From Zeus faber (taxonomy: Eukaryota; Chordata; Actinopteri; Zeiformes; Zeidae), in NCBI GenBank assembly GCA_960531495.1, contig OY482852.1, positions 32,349,157 to 32,413,156 on the forward strand: a DNA stretch of 64,000 nucleotides. Direction: 5' to 3'. How positions within the stretch are numbered: the first letter of the stretch is position 1; the number at the start of each line of letters is the position of its first letter. The notes under the pieces were generated by a model. The model had not been told where the DNA came from. It did no database searches and saw only the letters and a program-made list of their open reading frames with translations. Shown piece by piece: positions 35,581-47,599 of this stretch. The translations under genes and the position numbers were made by a program.

Positions 35581-35679
35581 GTGGTGTGTTGTAGGCGGAA
35601 CTACCACACATACAAACCCCACTCTAGTGTGGCACACCATAGGAGTAGACCTACTCTACCCAGTCCACCCCTCTAGGGC

Positions 35680-35760
35680 AGTGGTTCTCATAGTTTTGCT
35701 GCCAAGGCCCTGTGTCCAAAAACGAATTTCAGGGCACGGATACATATGATACAGACTTTC
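35680..35760 (+). mobile_element. hAT-type terminal fragment
   Basis: GGCAGTGGTTCTCATAGTTT resembles the CAGTGGTTCTCAA terminal repeat of several hAT families. The opposite end was not found. Confidence 0.35.
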
Positions 35761-35984
35761 ACCTTCCTGTTTTTTATCTACAATGCTGACACAGGTGTTG
35801 GCTTTCAAAATCAAGTTGATTTAAGTTACCATTAATCCAAAATTAAGAAATAAATGCAAATTCCAAAAACAAATGTCATAAAAATAAATACAGAAAAATA
35901 AATGAGATTTTGACTGTTGACATAAAGAAAGGTCTGGTGAGGGGGATAAGCTCAGTCTCCTTTCTGAGATAGATCCTTGAGACT

Positions 35985-36112
35985 GGGCAGGTGAGGCCAG
36001 GAGTGGCCCCAGCCCACGTCCGTGAAACAACTCCAGCAGTTCCTCGACTTAGCCAACTTCTACCGACAGTTCATCAGGGACTTCAGCCACGTGGTCACGC
36101 CCTTCACCTGCA
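35985..36112 (+). mobile_element. Ty3/gypsy fossil, short RT-end fragment
   Basis: The plus strand reads [20 protein letters not shown] followed by RDFSHVVTP, the hallmark end of Ty3/gypsy reverse transcriptase. Only about 130 bases remain, bordered by unrelated sequence. Confidence 0.7.
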
Positions 36113-36464
36113 GTGGAAAAATACGAAACTAACCCACTCATGTCCGCTCATAACCCCATATCTGTTTTACTGACAACAGAAACATTATATACAGTTAGCC
36201 TGTTGTCGGGCAGGTCACAATTGAAACTGTTAAACCACCTTCTGACCAAAAGGGAAGTTGCCTTTCTCTTGTCTGACTCATCGCATCCCACTAGACCATC
36301 TGGACAGGAAACCAGCCTACCCCCTCTGCTAACTACCTACAGTACGTGACCGATGCCATGACTATACCCACACAGTAACGGTCCATGTTACCTATGTGAT
36401 ATAATCCCTCGAGCCAGCTGGTTCAAGGGAGATGTTCTTTGCTGTTACTCTGACATTTAAAGTA

Positions 36465-36657
36465 ATTACATTACATTACATTACATTTAGCAGACGCTTT
36501 TATCCAAGCGACTAACAATTGTTCTAACACCGACGGACACAGCCAATCAAGAGCAATTAGGGGTTAAGTGTCTTGCTCAAGGACACTACAGCATGCTAGC
36601 AGGAGGAGCCTGGGATCGAACCAGCAACCTTTAGATCACTAGACCACCTGTTTAACC
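36465..36657 (-). mobile_element. tRNA-headed SINE with LINE-type tail, copy 1
   Basis: On the plus strand the copy reads tail first: TTACATTTAGCAGACGCTTT, a central GAGCAATTAGGGGTTAAGTG, then GGATCGAACCAGCAACCTTT (B-box side, reversed). Read on the minus strand it has a truncated tRNA-like head, a core and the GATAAAAGCGTCTGCTAAAT tail. The layout fits a V-SINE-like family. It shares its body with the copy at 62133-62362. Confidence 0.75.
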
Positions 36658-37664
36658 TGATCTCACCCCACCCATCGACCACCACCACCTGAGTGTCTGC
36701 AATTTCCACAACAATTATTTTGCGTCATGAACAGGTTCTCTAACTCCAGATACCGTAAGGCTGTGGTCTGGGACCGGAGAAGCCTAACTCACCGTGACGT
36801 AATCAAACCAGGAGGAGAAGCAGGCCCCTGAGTCAAGCCGATTGGACAGAATCTAGAATACAAGATCCATGGACAAACTACACGTGTAGAGGTAAGAGTG
36901 CAACAATTGAATATATGTCCAAGACATATTTGAGGTTTCTGTGTCACACTGAATGGAAAAAAGGTTGTTAAACATTGAATGTCTGAGGGACAAGTTAAAT
37001 TTCCCCCTGTCAGGGTCCTATATTTAACATAGGTAGCAAATATAATAAAAACAGGGATGCGCTGTAAGTATTAAACGGTAAATGGGCAGTATGGGAAAGT
37101 CTGGGTTGAAATTAAAGGACCGCTCCAAATGGACGGGTCCGGCAAAAATTATGGTTTGTAAACATGGTGGGACAGTAATATTACAATTGGGCTTCTGGGG
37201 AAAAACTCGGTTTCCCCAAATGATGAAGACGTCTGCTAGATCGGCACTTAGGTGCGCTCCCGCCGTGATGTGTCCGGCGACTTCGGTAGTGTGCTCGTCT
37301 CACCCGGTCCGCACCATGTCCCGCAGGTTTAGATCGGATGAATCAGCGGAGTTCCTCCGTTGATCCTTCCGGCCCCGGGATGGCAGCCTGCACCGCCTGT
37401 CTGCAGTGGCGGCTTGACCACGCCCCCTTGGCCCGCCACAAATATGATAAGGTTAAAGGGCGCAAGAAACAACGCCCTGATTGGAAGATTTTTAGTATGG
37501 TGGGGAGAGAAGCTATTAAAAGGGAGAATAAATGTGTGAATAAACGTGCAGAGCAAAATAACCCTGGCTCTGGCCAGTTTCCTAAAGTTAACCCAAGTTT
37601 AGATGGCCGTTGCCCCCGCCAGCTGTAGTGCTGATCCCACCGCCCCCTATACCCCTATAACCAT
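36658..37664. other. Unclassified stretch with possible retroelement remnants
   Basis: Around 37090-37200 the plus strand encodes KLKDRSKWTGPAKIMVCKHG, reminiscent of the integrase C-terminal region of retroelements, and 37380-37625 holds an open basic frame of unknown type. Neither could be placed in a family. Confidence 0.3.
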
Positions 37665-38064
37665 TTATTAGAACAAACAGACCAGGGTCATGAAAGCCAG
37701 GATATCCGTCAGCGAAGGCAAACAAGTCAGGCAACGAGCAGGCAGAGAATCAGAATCTGTAAGACAGGCAGAAGATCAAAAACAGGGGAATAAATAAGGT
37801 ATTAGGGAGATCACTGGATGGCACACTGAAAAGCTCAGCCTTAGCAAAGACAATCTGGCACAGAACCGATGAACTAGACCAGTGAAAGTACTGAGGTCCT
37901 GATGAGCAAATGAGCTGCAGGTGAGGAGAAGAGTGGGGCACCTCGGTGGTGTTGTAGCAAAGGGGAATGGCTGGATCTGAAATGACAGGAGAGTTACTGA
38001 CAAGACTAAACTAACTTCAATGAGTAGACCAAAGAATGCTGATCTCAATGAGGGTTCATGACAG
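37665..38064 (-). mobile_element. LTR-like repeat, copy 2
   Basis: Second copy of the repeat at 27535-28090, same orientation, about 75-80% similar by eye. It ends GAGGGTTCATGACAG. It could be a solo LTR or one end of a decayed element. Flanking duplications were not identified. Confidence 0.5.
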
Positions 38065-38281
38065 GTAAACCTGGACCCGCATGCCCCAGCTGTACACAGA
38101 GTCCCCCACAGTATTCAGTGTGGCATAAGACAAAAACCTAGATGGTTTCATGTTCAAGCACGGCAGCACGCTAATCCAATATGTCAGCGATTTACTAATA
38201 TGCACCCCTAACCAACAAGCCTTCGAGGGAGACACAGTGTTATTGCTAAAATACCTTGCAAAAAAAGGCCACAAAGTAAGT

Positions 38282-38545
38282 GTGGTGTGGTGTGTGGATG
38301 GTGTGGTTTGAGCAGCCACACCTGACCTGGATCTAGGTGATTGGGTCAAGGTGGCCGCGTACCAGTTGATCATTGGTTGGGTTAATTAGCAGCAGTTTAA
38401 AAACCCCATCCACACACACTCAGGACAGGAGCCCTGTCATGACATGTTCCATCTGCTAATGGATAATTCCACCTAGCCTCTTCTCGACAATAAACTGATG
38501 TCTACAACCCATTGTCGTCTGTGTCTCTGTGCCGGAGGTGTCATG
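38282..38545 (+). mobile_element. LTR-like repeat, family B copy 2
   Basis: See 35350-35580. This copy has an extra segment (about 38325-38375) absent from copy 1, and ends with the same AATAAACTGATG block and TGTGCCGGA. Confidence 0.55.
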
Positions 38546-38547
38546 AT

Positions 38548-38930
38548 CTCCGCCTTCTTCTACCTTCCCCTCCCTCTCCTTACCTGTCACATTAGCCCAA
38601 CTCTATTCACCTGCGCACACAGCTGTTCCAGATCTGCAATCTAACCACTATATATGCCTCTCTCACCAGTCACCCATTGCCAGATTGTCTTCGATGCTTG
38701 CACCAGACTCTCCAGCGTTCTCCGGACTGATTCCCCGCTACTGACTCTGCCTCGCTCCGACCACGTATCCTGCCTGCCCCCCCGCCTGTCTTCTGTCTGT
38801 ACTCCTCGTTATCGAACCTGCCTGTCCCCAACGACGTATCCTGCCTGCCCCTGCCTGTCTTCCCTCTGCTCTACAAATAAAAGACATTACCAAATATCCC
38901 TGCCTGTTTTTGTGCTGCAATTGAGTAAAT
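38548..38930 (+). mobile_element. Gypsy-type LTR fragment
   Basis: Starts TGTCATGATCTCC, is CT-rich with repeated CGTATCCTGCCTGCC units, and has a TATATATG box near 38648 and AAATAAAAGACATTACC near 38873, followed by a TGTTTTTGTGCTGCAATTGA end typical of fish Ty3/gypsy LTRs. Immediately upstream of the retroviral fossil, but not clearly part of it. Confidence 0.5.
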
Positions 38931-38949
38931 CAAAATTACAAATAGCCTG

Positions 38950-41900
38950 TTCAGAAGTGAGCTATATGGCCATGTCCTCTCAGAAAATGGGAAGGAAATA
39001 GGCCCTGAGAGGGTAGAGGCGATTCTAAAAATACCTTTCCCCCGGAATAACAAAAAATTATATGTCATTTCTTGGGTGCACCACCTACTGCAGGACCTGG
39101 ATAACTGACTACGCAAGACTGACACAGCCCCTTCAGGACCTGAGGGGCCAGGACGGAGTAGAATGGACTGACTTGGAGGATGCAGCGTTTGAGGACCTGA
39201 AAAGGGCCCTCAGCGTGGTGCCGACATTGGGTTTACCATACACTATGACTGTGGATGGAAAGTGAGAGTTTATGTCAGCGGTCCTTATGCAACCGCATGG
39301 AGGCAAAGTAAGGTCGGTAGCCTATTATTCTCAACGAATGGATGCAGTGGCACAGGCTCTGCCTGTCTATATGTATGTGCTCGGTAGCTGCTTCAGCAGC
39401 AGCAGACACAGCATCCACCAGCCTTGTGGCTTACAGCCCTCTGCGGCTTTTAGTTCCGCATGCGGTAGCGACCTTTCAGCTACAGCAGAAAACGGCCCAT
39501 CTGCATCCGGCCAGACAGCTCCACTATTCTTACATACTTTCACTTCCTTATATCACTGTGGAATGGTGTACAATGTTAAATCGAGCCACCCTCCTGCCTA
39601 CAGAGGAGGACGGAGAACAACATGACTTTGCGGCGGTGATATCAGAACAGACAACGCCCCGGCCGGACTTACTGGAAACACCCCTCCACAACAGTGATCA
39701 CATCTGGTATGTGGATGGCTCGGCCTCCTGAAAACCCAGAAACAGGGCGGAAGTAGGCTATGCGATCAGTCCATGAAAACGGACTGGTAGAATCAAATGC
39801 AGAACTGTATGCCCTGACTCAGGACTGCACCATGGCGGCAGGATACTCTCTTACTGACTACACAGACAGTCGATACGCCTTCAGGGTCGTTGCCGACTTC
39901 GGTGCCTGTGGAAGTTAAGGGGCTTTTTGAAATCAGACGGTTACCCAATATTAAACAAGGAACAGGTCAGAGCTCTCCTGGAAGCCATCGCTTTGCCGAC
40001 CCAACTGGCCATTTGGAAATGCGCAGCACACACCCGGACAACTGATCCAATTGCCCAAGGGAATGGGCTGGTCAACAGAGTGGCAAAACATGCCGCACAG
40101 AAAAAGCAACAACACACTACAGGTGCCAGCCATAGAAACTACCCCGTCATGGGAAAACCTCAAATAATTGAAAAAAACACACAGGGAAACAAGAACGAGA
40201 CACATGGAAGAAAAATGGCACCCTGGTTAACGGGATATGGAAGGAGCAAAATGGTAAGCCCTTCCTCCCAAAATGTTTGGACCATTATTATGCAAAATTT
40301 ACAGGTGAAGGACCATGTGCCAAAGGGGGGATGGTGAGTGAAATCCAGAAGCACTGGGACATAACAGGAGGGGGATTTACAAATGACTCTGCAACACCGG
40401 TTCTGGGTGCACCGTTCAACCACCTAGTGATGGACTTCATCACCCTCAACCCATGCCGAGCTAAGCAACACTGCCTAGTAGTGATTGACGTGTTTTCAAA
40501 ATGGATTCCCGACGGCCAAGGCCGATGTGGCAGCAGTAGCTGAAGCACTGATTACAGAAATCATTCCCAGGTGGGGGATTCCCCAGATAATGGCCCACAT
40601 TTCATGTATGGGGCCCTCAAACAATTAGCCACCTACCTACATGCAAATCTCAAAACACACTGCGTCTACCACCCCCAGAGCGGAGGAACTGTAGAACACA
40701 CTAATGGTATGTTAAAAAACAAACTGACGAAGGCAATGGAGGACACAGGCATGGACTGGCTAATGTGTGTAACATTAGTGTAACCGCTATGCGCAGCCGC
40801 ACTAACCCCTCCACAGGATTATCACCGTATGAGATCCTGCATGGCTTGCACATGAACAAATAGATCACATCATCAAGGAATAGATGATGTAATGATGACT
40901 TACTGTCGTAACCTTCTCACTGTGCTTAGACAAACCCACCTACAGGTCAAGCTGACCTACCATCCCCTGTGGAGGGACCACTCCATGATCTCCAACCCGG
41001 AGATTGGATAGTGATCAAGGACTTCTGGAGAAAAAGGTGGAGCGCCCCGAGGTGGAGAGGACCATACCAGATCCTGCTTGTCAAAGCATCGGCAGTTAAG
41101 GTCGCAGAAAGGGCCACCTGGATCCATGCCAGCCACTGTTGGGAGGCCCCAGGACCCCCGGAGGAGGGGGAGAAGAGCCATCTGTAGGCCGTAGTGCCTG
41201 ACTGGACAGCTGAGGAAGGTTCAGGCAGAAGGGGGAAGTCAGATAGAGAGGCAGGAAGATATCCAATAGGGACTCTCGTTGCCTCCAGTCAGCAGAATCC
41301 CTGAATGCCCTTAGTGAACTGGCCTAATACAATGAAGCCGTGGAATCCACTACGCCAAGATAGAGGGATGCGGCCAGTACTCACAGTCCTGACGATTGTT
41401 GCAGCAGCTGCAGGTTTGGTAATCTGGGGCCGCACAACCTCAGAGATCGCCACACAACAGGCCTCACCACTGTGGGTGCAAAGCCGCCTACCCCTGCAAC
41501 ACGGATGGCTCCTAACCGTCCACTACTGAGACAATGTTAAAAACCGCCGTGCTACGTGCTGACACCCGACAACTGGCCCACTTCCTGGAAGAGGCTAGAG
41601 GCACCACTGACCACCAAATCAGAAGAACAACCTTTAGAAATTATGTTATGACTATGTGCGCAGGGCAACCCGAGCGCACACGAGGGAAAAGCTACGTGGT
41701 ATGCATGACAGTGCGCCCACCAACTATAGTTGTGCTGGCCCCACTGAACTACACATCCTGTAGTCTTGCATCAGCAACAGACTGTGGGGCTGCATGCCTA
41801 TCCTATGTAGCCAACTCCTGATTCAACTACACACAGGCAAGGCAGAGCTGTGGAAATTTTAGCATTGATGTTCTTCCCAGAACCTACCTGATATCGCCAC

Positions 41901-42985
41901 AGCCAAAGTTCTTTGACATCAACGGCACGTATGAATGTTTCTATAAAGCAGAGGGAACAAAGGACATAGAAAACTTTACTGGAAATTGTGTAACAGTCTG
42001 GGAAGTTAAAAAGGGGCATGGTAGCCCCCTGGATAACGTCACCGGTCCACAAAGCAAGGGGTTCACCTGGCAGCATCAGGTTTGTCGGATAGTGGACCCG
42101 TTCTTCGCCTGTGGCAGTAATCTGCGAAGCATCCTACCCAGTAGCTGGAAGGGACTGTGGACCGAGTGCCTCTCATCGCCCCTCTGGCCATGCTTCCAAT
42201 AACACAAGCGGGATACCGCCCCGTCACCAGTCGGCGCCGACACTGCGGAAGATGCCCCCCACTAACCAACTTACATAGATGCCATAGGCATCCTCAGAGG
42301 TGTGCCTAATGAGTTCAAGGCGCAGAACCAAATTTCATACGGGTTTGAGTCATCCATTTGTTGGTGGTGGAAAATTAACAAAAATGTGGACTGGATCAAC
42401 TACGTGTATTATAACCAACAGCGAATGGCCAACCACAGCGCGCCTTCGCTGCGCTGGGGAAACAGCTGCACAAAACCACAATGATGACCTGGCAGAACTG
42501 CTTGGCTCTGGACATGCTTCTAGCTGAGAAGGGTGGCTTTTGCCACATGTTCAGAGACTCCTGCTGCACCATGATCTCCAACCACACGTCCCCACATGGG
42601 GAGCTCACCAAGGCCCTCAACAAGCTTGAAGCCCTGGCCATCGAGATGAAGAACAATGCAGAACATGGGCAGTTTGAATAGACTGGGTGGTTGGAGGATC
42701 TATTTGGCAATTACGATGATAATCAAATACATTTTGAGATTTGTAGCCAGTCTCACAGTTTTCGGGTTAATGTTTTGCTGTAATATGTGGGTTAACCCTA
42801 ACCCCAGGGTTGTAATATGTTATAACCATGACTATATAAGTTTGCGTGTGTCCTCAATTAACCGTCTGAGAGTCCTGTTTTGTCTAGGAGCTTGCCTCTG
42901 CGACGACCCTTGATCAAGAACCAACTCTTGTCAGTCTCATCTTTTGTTTAAATATTCAATAACCCATAATTTCATGGTAACATTA
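38950..42985 (+). mobile_element. Endogenous retrovirus fossil with pol end and env
   Basis: A gamma/epsilon-type retroviral relic on the plus strand. In order it shows the end of reverse transcriptase and RNase H (39060-40140; HIWYVDGSAS near 39700), integrase (40380-41190; a VIDVFSKWIP block and a [20 protein letters not shown] segment), then an env region (41300-42700). Env includes a CHMFRDSCC motif, the CX6CC pattern of a retroviral transmembrane subunit. An LTR-like segment with an ATATAAG box follows (about 42700-42985). It is broken in many places and clearly dead. Gag and the first part of pol are not seen upstream. Confidence 0.75.
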
Positions 42986-43245
42986 TCTGGCGTCATGGAA
43001 CAGAATCGAGCTATGTCCACGAAGACCAATGAAGACGGAAGGCCTTATAAAACATTTGTTTGCCGTACTGTCCTTCCGTGGGACTCCGGGGCGTCGCCTT
43101 GATCTAAGTTACCTGACAGGATAAGACAGATGTGATATTGTTGTACCATGACATGTACCAGCTGTCTGGAACAGAAAGAAGGAATTACGGACTGAGTCGG
43201 TAATAGATTTTTCGTAGCAAACGGCTAGGAGTCCTTGAATTGTAG

Positions 43246-43301
43246 TAACCCTAACCTAATCCTAAACCTTACCCTAACCCTAAACCTAACCCTAACCCTA
43301 T
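43246..43301 (+). repeat. Interstitial telomere-like (CCCTAA)n repeat
   Basis: Eight or nine imperfect CCCTAA/CCTAAAC units, the vertebrate telomere motif, lie between the env/LTR relic on the left and the gag-pol relic on the right. Confidence 0.8.
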
Positions 43302-43499
43302 CTGTCTGGGACAGAAAGACTGACTCAACCGCAAGGGTCCTATTAGTTTAGGAATTTAGGAAGAGGAAAGAAAAAGGGTGGACAACGAGTAGATTGGTGG
43401 ACATATGGAGAATGGTTGACCGAAGGTGAAAAAAGGGAGAAAAAACAGAACAAACACTGTCAGAGACAGAATAGGGAAGAGGAATGAATAAAAGAAAAA

Positions 43500-46440
43500 A
43501 TAACTAAATGTTCCACCAGCATATCAGCCTAATGTCTCTGTGCATCCTTCTCTCCATGCTCCATTGCGAAGGAACCCGGATCCGGACCTGGACTCCCATC
43601 CCCTGAGGCGTCATCAGAATAGCCAGGATCCCCAATGATGGGTACCCGACAACCACAGCAAACGTGTTCATGGCTGAGGCCACAATCGACCCGGGTGCAT
43701 CCAGGGGGCTGCAACGATGGCCCATGTCTCTGCTGCGGGAAGTTTTATCACTGGGCATGCGACTGCCCTGAACACCCCAACCAATGATGATGGACGCAAG
43801 CAAAGGACTATGGTCTCATGGTCTCAATCTGATCAGGTGAATTGCACCCACACACACACACACACACACATATGATGGCAGCGTGAAGCTTGAGTTTGTC
43901 TGATCTTCCTCCTGCCCTATCAATCTGTTAGTCCACAGTCTTATGCACCAACTCAGCGTGAGTGTGGTTTCATCCAAAGATGGCTTAAAAGTCATTGTTT
44001 CCCCCTCACCGCCTGCCTCCGTGTTTCTCCAATCTGAAACCACAACTTTGGTCTGGGCCATACCAGAAACCACCTATCCCAGTAACCTCCTAAAATGCAC
44101 TGCGTCTGACATTACCGTTTCCTCCTCCTCGTTCATCTCTCCCTCTTCCTTACACTGCACCGCCGCCTTTTTCAAACACACTGACCCCCACCCCATGTTT
44201 CCCTAGCAAAAGCTGGAGACATGGAATGGCAGGAGGTTGGCGGAAAAAGGCTCTTGTGGCCACAGACTGGGTGACCACTGCCACCTCTTTCCCCGCCGCA
44301 TACAGCCCCTCTCTGGACATTTCTTACCTTCCTATGCATGACCTGGTCCCAGTGGGAAACAACTTCTCTGACTTCCCCCTTTTTTTTTCTCCGACCTCCG
44401 TAGTCTTTATGGCATATACAGACCTCTCTAATCTTCCTGAAAATCTTTGGGCTCTCGTTAGGGCTGACATGGGCCTGATGAGGACTGCTGAGCCTTATGT
44501 CGTTACCCCAAAGAGTTCCTATTGCCCTCGACAGGCTTAGTATCCCTTCTTATCCGATGCTATTGTTGGAATCACACCAGTTTTTAACTCTTTGGTAAAG
44601 AAAGGGATTATTGTTCCTATCTCTCATTCCTTTGTGAACGCCCCTATTTTTCCCGTGAAGAAAGCTGTTCTGAAAGAACATTCAAACATTCACCGACTGG
44701 AGGCTCGTTCAGGACCTCCGGCCTGTGAACGCTGCCGTTGCCCCCTGCGCTCCCACGGTGGCCAACCCCCACACCATTCTCACCTGTGTCCCTCCTGAAT
44801 CCACTCACTTCTCTGCGGTGGATCTTAAGAATGCCTTCTTTACAGTACCCATCCACCCCGACAGCCAATTTTGGTTTGCTTTTCCTTTTCACAACAGCTC
44901 CTGGACATGGACTCGCCTCCGCCACGGCTTTTGTGACAGCCACCACATTTTCCATTCCTGCTTGGCTTCCAACCTCTCCACCCTAACTCTCCCCACTGGC
45001 TCTACACTCCCACATTATGTAGACGACCTCCTTCTCTGCAGCCCCTCCGCCTCAGCCTGTCACACAAACACTCTCGTGCTTCTCCATTTCCTCGCCGACA
45101 ACGATCACAAAGTCAGTAAGGATAAACTCGAACTAGTGTGTACCTCTGTTACCTATCTGGGACATATTTTATCCCATGAGGGAAGAAAAATTTCAGCTAA
45201 ACACAATGCTGCCCTCAGTCTTATTGCCTCTCCCCGCATTAAGTGTCAACCCATGTCTTTTCTCGGCATGACTTCCTACTGTCGCCAATGGATTCCTGAC
45301 TATGCAGTCCGGGAATCCCCCCTTTCTATTCTCGCACACTCCCCCCTGACTGGGCCCTCATGACCCCGCCCCGTGGAACCTTTCGGCCGAGGCCGCGTTT
45401 CATGATTTAAAACCTGCTTTGACACAGGCCCCCACTCTGGGCCTTCCCAACCCCTTAAAACTGTTCGCCCAGTTTGTGGATCAAAGGGCTAGATGTATGA
45501 CCTCAGTCCTCTGCAAAAGTATGGAGGTAAACAATGACCGACGACACAGTGGCTGTGGGTTTTCCACCATGCTTAAAAGCAGTGGCCGCTGCAGAAAAAG
45601 CTTCAGAAGCAGCGGAACCATAAATACGCTACTCAAACTGCATTATGATGGTCCCACATGCAGTAGATTTGAACCTTCAAACTGGGAAACCACGTCATGA
45701 CACATCAAAACTATTAGAAATGCCAAACATTACGCTGAAACGCTGCACCAACAGTTGCACAATAACCCAGCTACACCACTCCCGTCATAGTAGTGTGTAG
45801 TATTAGCGTAGTAGTGTAATTAGGATCACGACTGCATGGAGATCCTAGAAGAAAGCACAAAAACACGACAGGCTAGAGACAGCGATAGAAGAGCCAGACT
45901 TTAACCTATGTGTAGATGGATCTGCAAGTAAAAATAAGGACACTGGTGCACAACAAGCCCGGTTCGTGGTCATAAACATGGACACACAACTATTAGAAGT
46001 GACAGGAAAAATACCAGGCCACTTATCAGCCCAGGCCGCCGAAATATTCGCACTGATCGAGGCCTGCAAAATGGCACGTGAAAAAACCTTTAACATCTAC
46101 ACTGACTGTCATTGAATTCCCGGCAAAAATAGTTGTAATGAAATGTGCTGCCCACACGAAAAATACAGACCCAATAACCCAAGGCAACGTGCTATCTTAT
46201 GAACGCGCAAAGCAAGCCACAGCCACCGTTAAAATAATATACTTAATGCTCGATCAGGACGCAGGTCAAGAGACCGCCTCTACTTCCGGAATGCAAAATC
46301 TGGCTCCACCAAAAGAGAAAACTAAATGACGCTAAAAAAAGCCCTGAATATATCTGGATTGGTCCAAATGGTCTCCCTTGTCTACTGGCCCAAATGTACT
46401 TGCCATTCATTAAACAACAGAAGCTTGATTTGATTGACGT
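43500..46440 (+). mobile_element. Endogenous retrovirus fossil with gag end and pol
   Basis: A second retroviral relic on the plus strand. It shows a nucleocapsid zinc knuckle of CX2CX4HX4C type (CLCCGKFYHWACDC, about 43725-43765), a protease-side region, reverse transcriptase (44720-45363, with VDLKNAFFTVPIHPDSQF and LPHYVDDLLLCS) and RNase H (from about 45895, NLCVDGSASKN). It is broken in many places. It ends against a hAT fragment near 46440. No env belongs to it. Confidence 0.75.
43849..43870. repeat. (CA)n microsatellite
   Basis: Eleven CA units inside the second retroviral relic. Confidence 0.9.
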
Positions 46441-46636
46441 GGGAATGTTCCCACATAGCCTAGCGTTCGGCAAGGCGGTTGAAGCGCTGCATTGTGGGAT
46501 CTGTAGTTTGTGTGTTATCAGAGCTTCATATCACCAGGCATTTTTAATAGCTCTATATAAAATGATCTCATGGGGCCGGATATAATTGTAAGCCGGGCCG
46601 GATGTGGCCCGCGGGCCTTGAGTTTGACACATATGT
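46441..46636. mobile_element. hAT-type transposon terminal fragment
   Basis: Ends GCCGGGCCGGATGTGGCCCG then CGGGCCTTGAGTTTGACAC, a classic hAT subterminal and terminal repeat (reverse GTGTCAAACTCAAGGCCCG). The upstream 150 bases (TTTGTGTGTTATCAGAGC, AAAATGATCTCATGGGGCCG) look like the adjoining subterminal region. It separates the retroviral relic from a gypsy relic. Confidence 0.6.
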
Positions 46637-47145
46637 GCTATGGGTTTCCAACCACCCCTGTTCCCGGCCCAGAAGGAGATCTCCGTTCCCTCCATCCAGG
46701 CCCACATTTGCTGCTGCCACAAGGAGTGAAAAGATAATCACTCTGCTCTACTCCGTTCTGCTGACCATAACAGACATCTTGCTGACCGTCACAGGACATC
46801 CACACCGAATTACTCGGTCAGAAGATGTGGTCATCCTTTAAGGATCTCCCCTTACAGTCTGTCTCCAAAAAACTTGTTCCCCGTTAAGTTGGTCCCTACG
46901 CAATTGATTACGTGATCAACCCCGCCGCTAATAAACTCAAGTTTCCCCGACACATGAGGATTCACCCCACTTTTCATTGATGACCACCCGGCCTACATGG
47001 TTCAGCGGCTGCTGGTACCAGTACCTGGTAGTCTGGGAGACTTACAGACTGAGCAGCATAGTTGAGTGCCAGCTCATCCTGGACCCCTCCCTCATCCGGG
47101 ACAAACCTGGTGGCTCACCTGGAGGCTCTTGTTGAGGGAGGGGGG
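46637..47145 (+). mobile_element. Ty3/gypsy fossil, integrase C-terminal/chromodomain side
   Basis: The plus strand has pieces matching the end of a chromodomain-type gypsy polyprotein, for example IQAH-like and DDHPAYMVQRLL segments (cf. [14 protein letters not shown] of the better-preserved gypsy at 60921-64000). Heavily broken, old. A G-rich tract (GGGAGGGGGGGG) at about 47137-47146 precedes an LTR-like start. Confidence 0.6.
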
Positions 47146-47148
47146 GGT

Positions 47149-47440
47149 ACTGTCACGGAGCTTGGCCGTGCCCCCTGTGATCAGTTTTCATCGTGTCTGT
47201 ACTGTTCCTCTTTCCGTCTGTCTCTTTCCTTTGTCACCTTCTTGAACTGTCCAAACATCTTCAGACATGAGTTCATCCAAACTTTCACAGATCATGCCTC
47301 CTCGCCTTAAACATGGAACTTACGCTGACATCTTCTGTTCACTGCTGATGTTTGGTGAGTCTGATCCACTCTGACATTAATGACGGTCACTCTGCTCTAC
47401 AAATTCCTGTACTTATAAACCATAGACGAAATAACGTAAC
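47149..47440 (+). mobile_element. LTR-like start following gypsy fossil
   Basis: Begins TACTGTCACGGAGCTTGGCC directly after a purine tract, the position expected for a 3' LTR. CT-rich thereafter. The right end was not identified. Confidence 0.4.
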
Positions 47441-47599
47441 TTCCCTGTAACATACAGGAATCTAAACAATTTACTACCGGTTCGGACTCAAACTCTCAGT
47501 ACCCTGCAACGCCATGCACTCAGAACAATAAAAATGTCTATTAAACGTAAGGTCACTAACTAACAAGTAATTTTTAGTTAATGAGCTTATAAGTACCCA

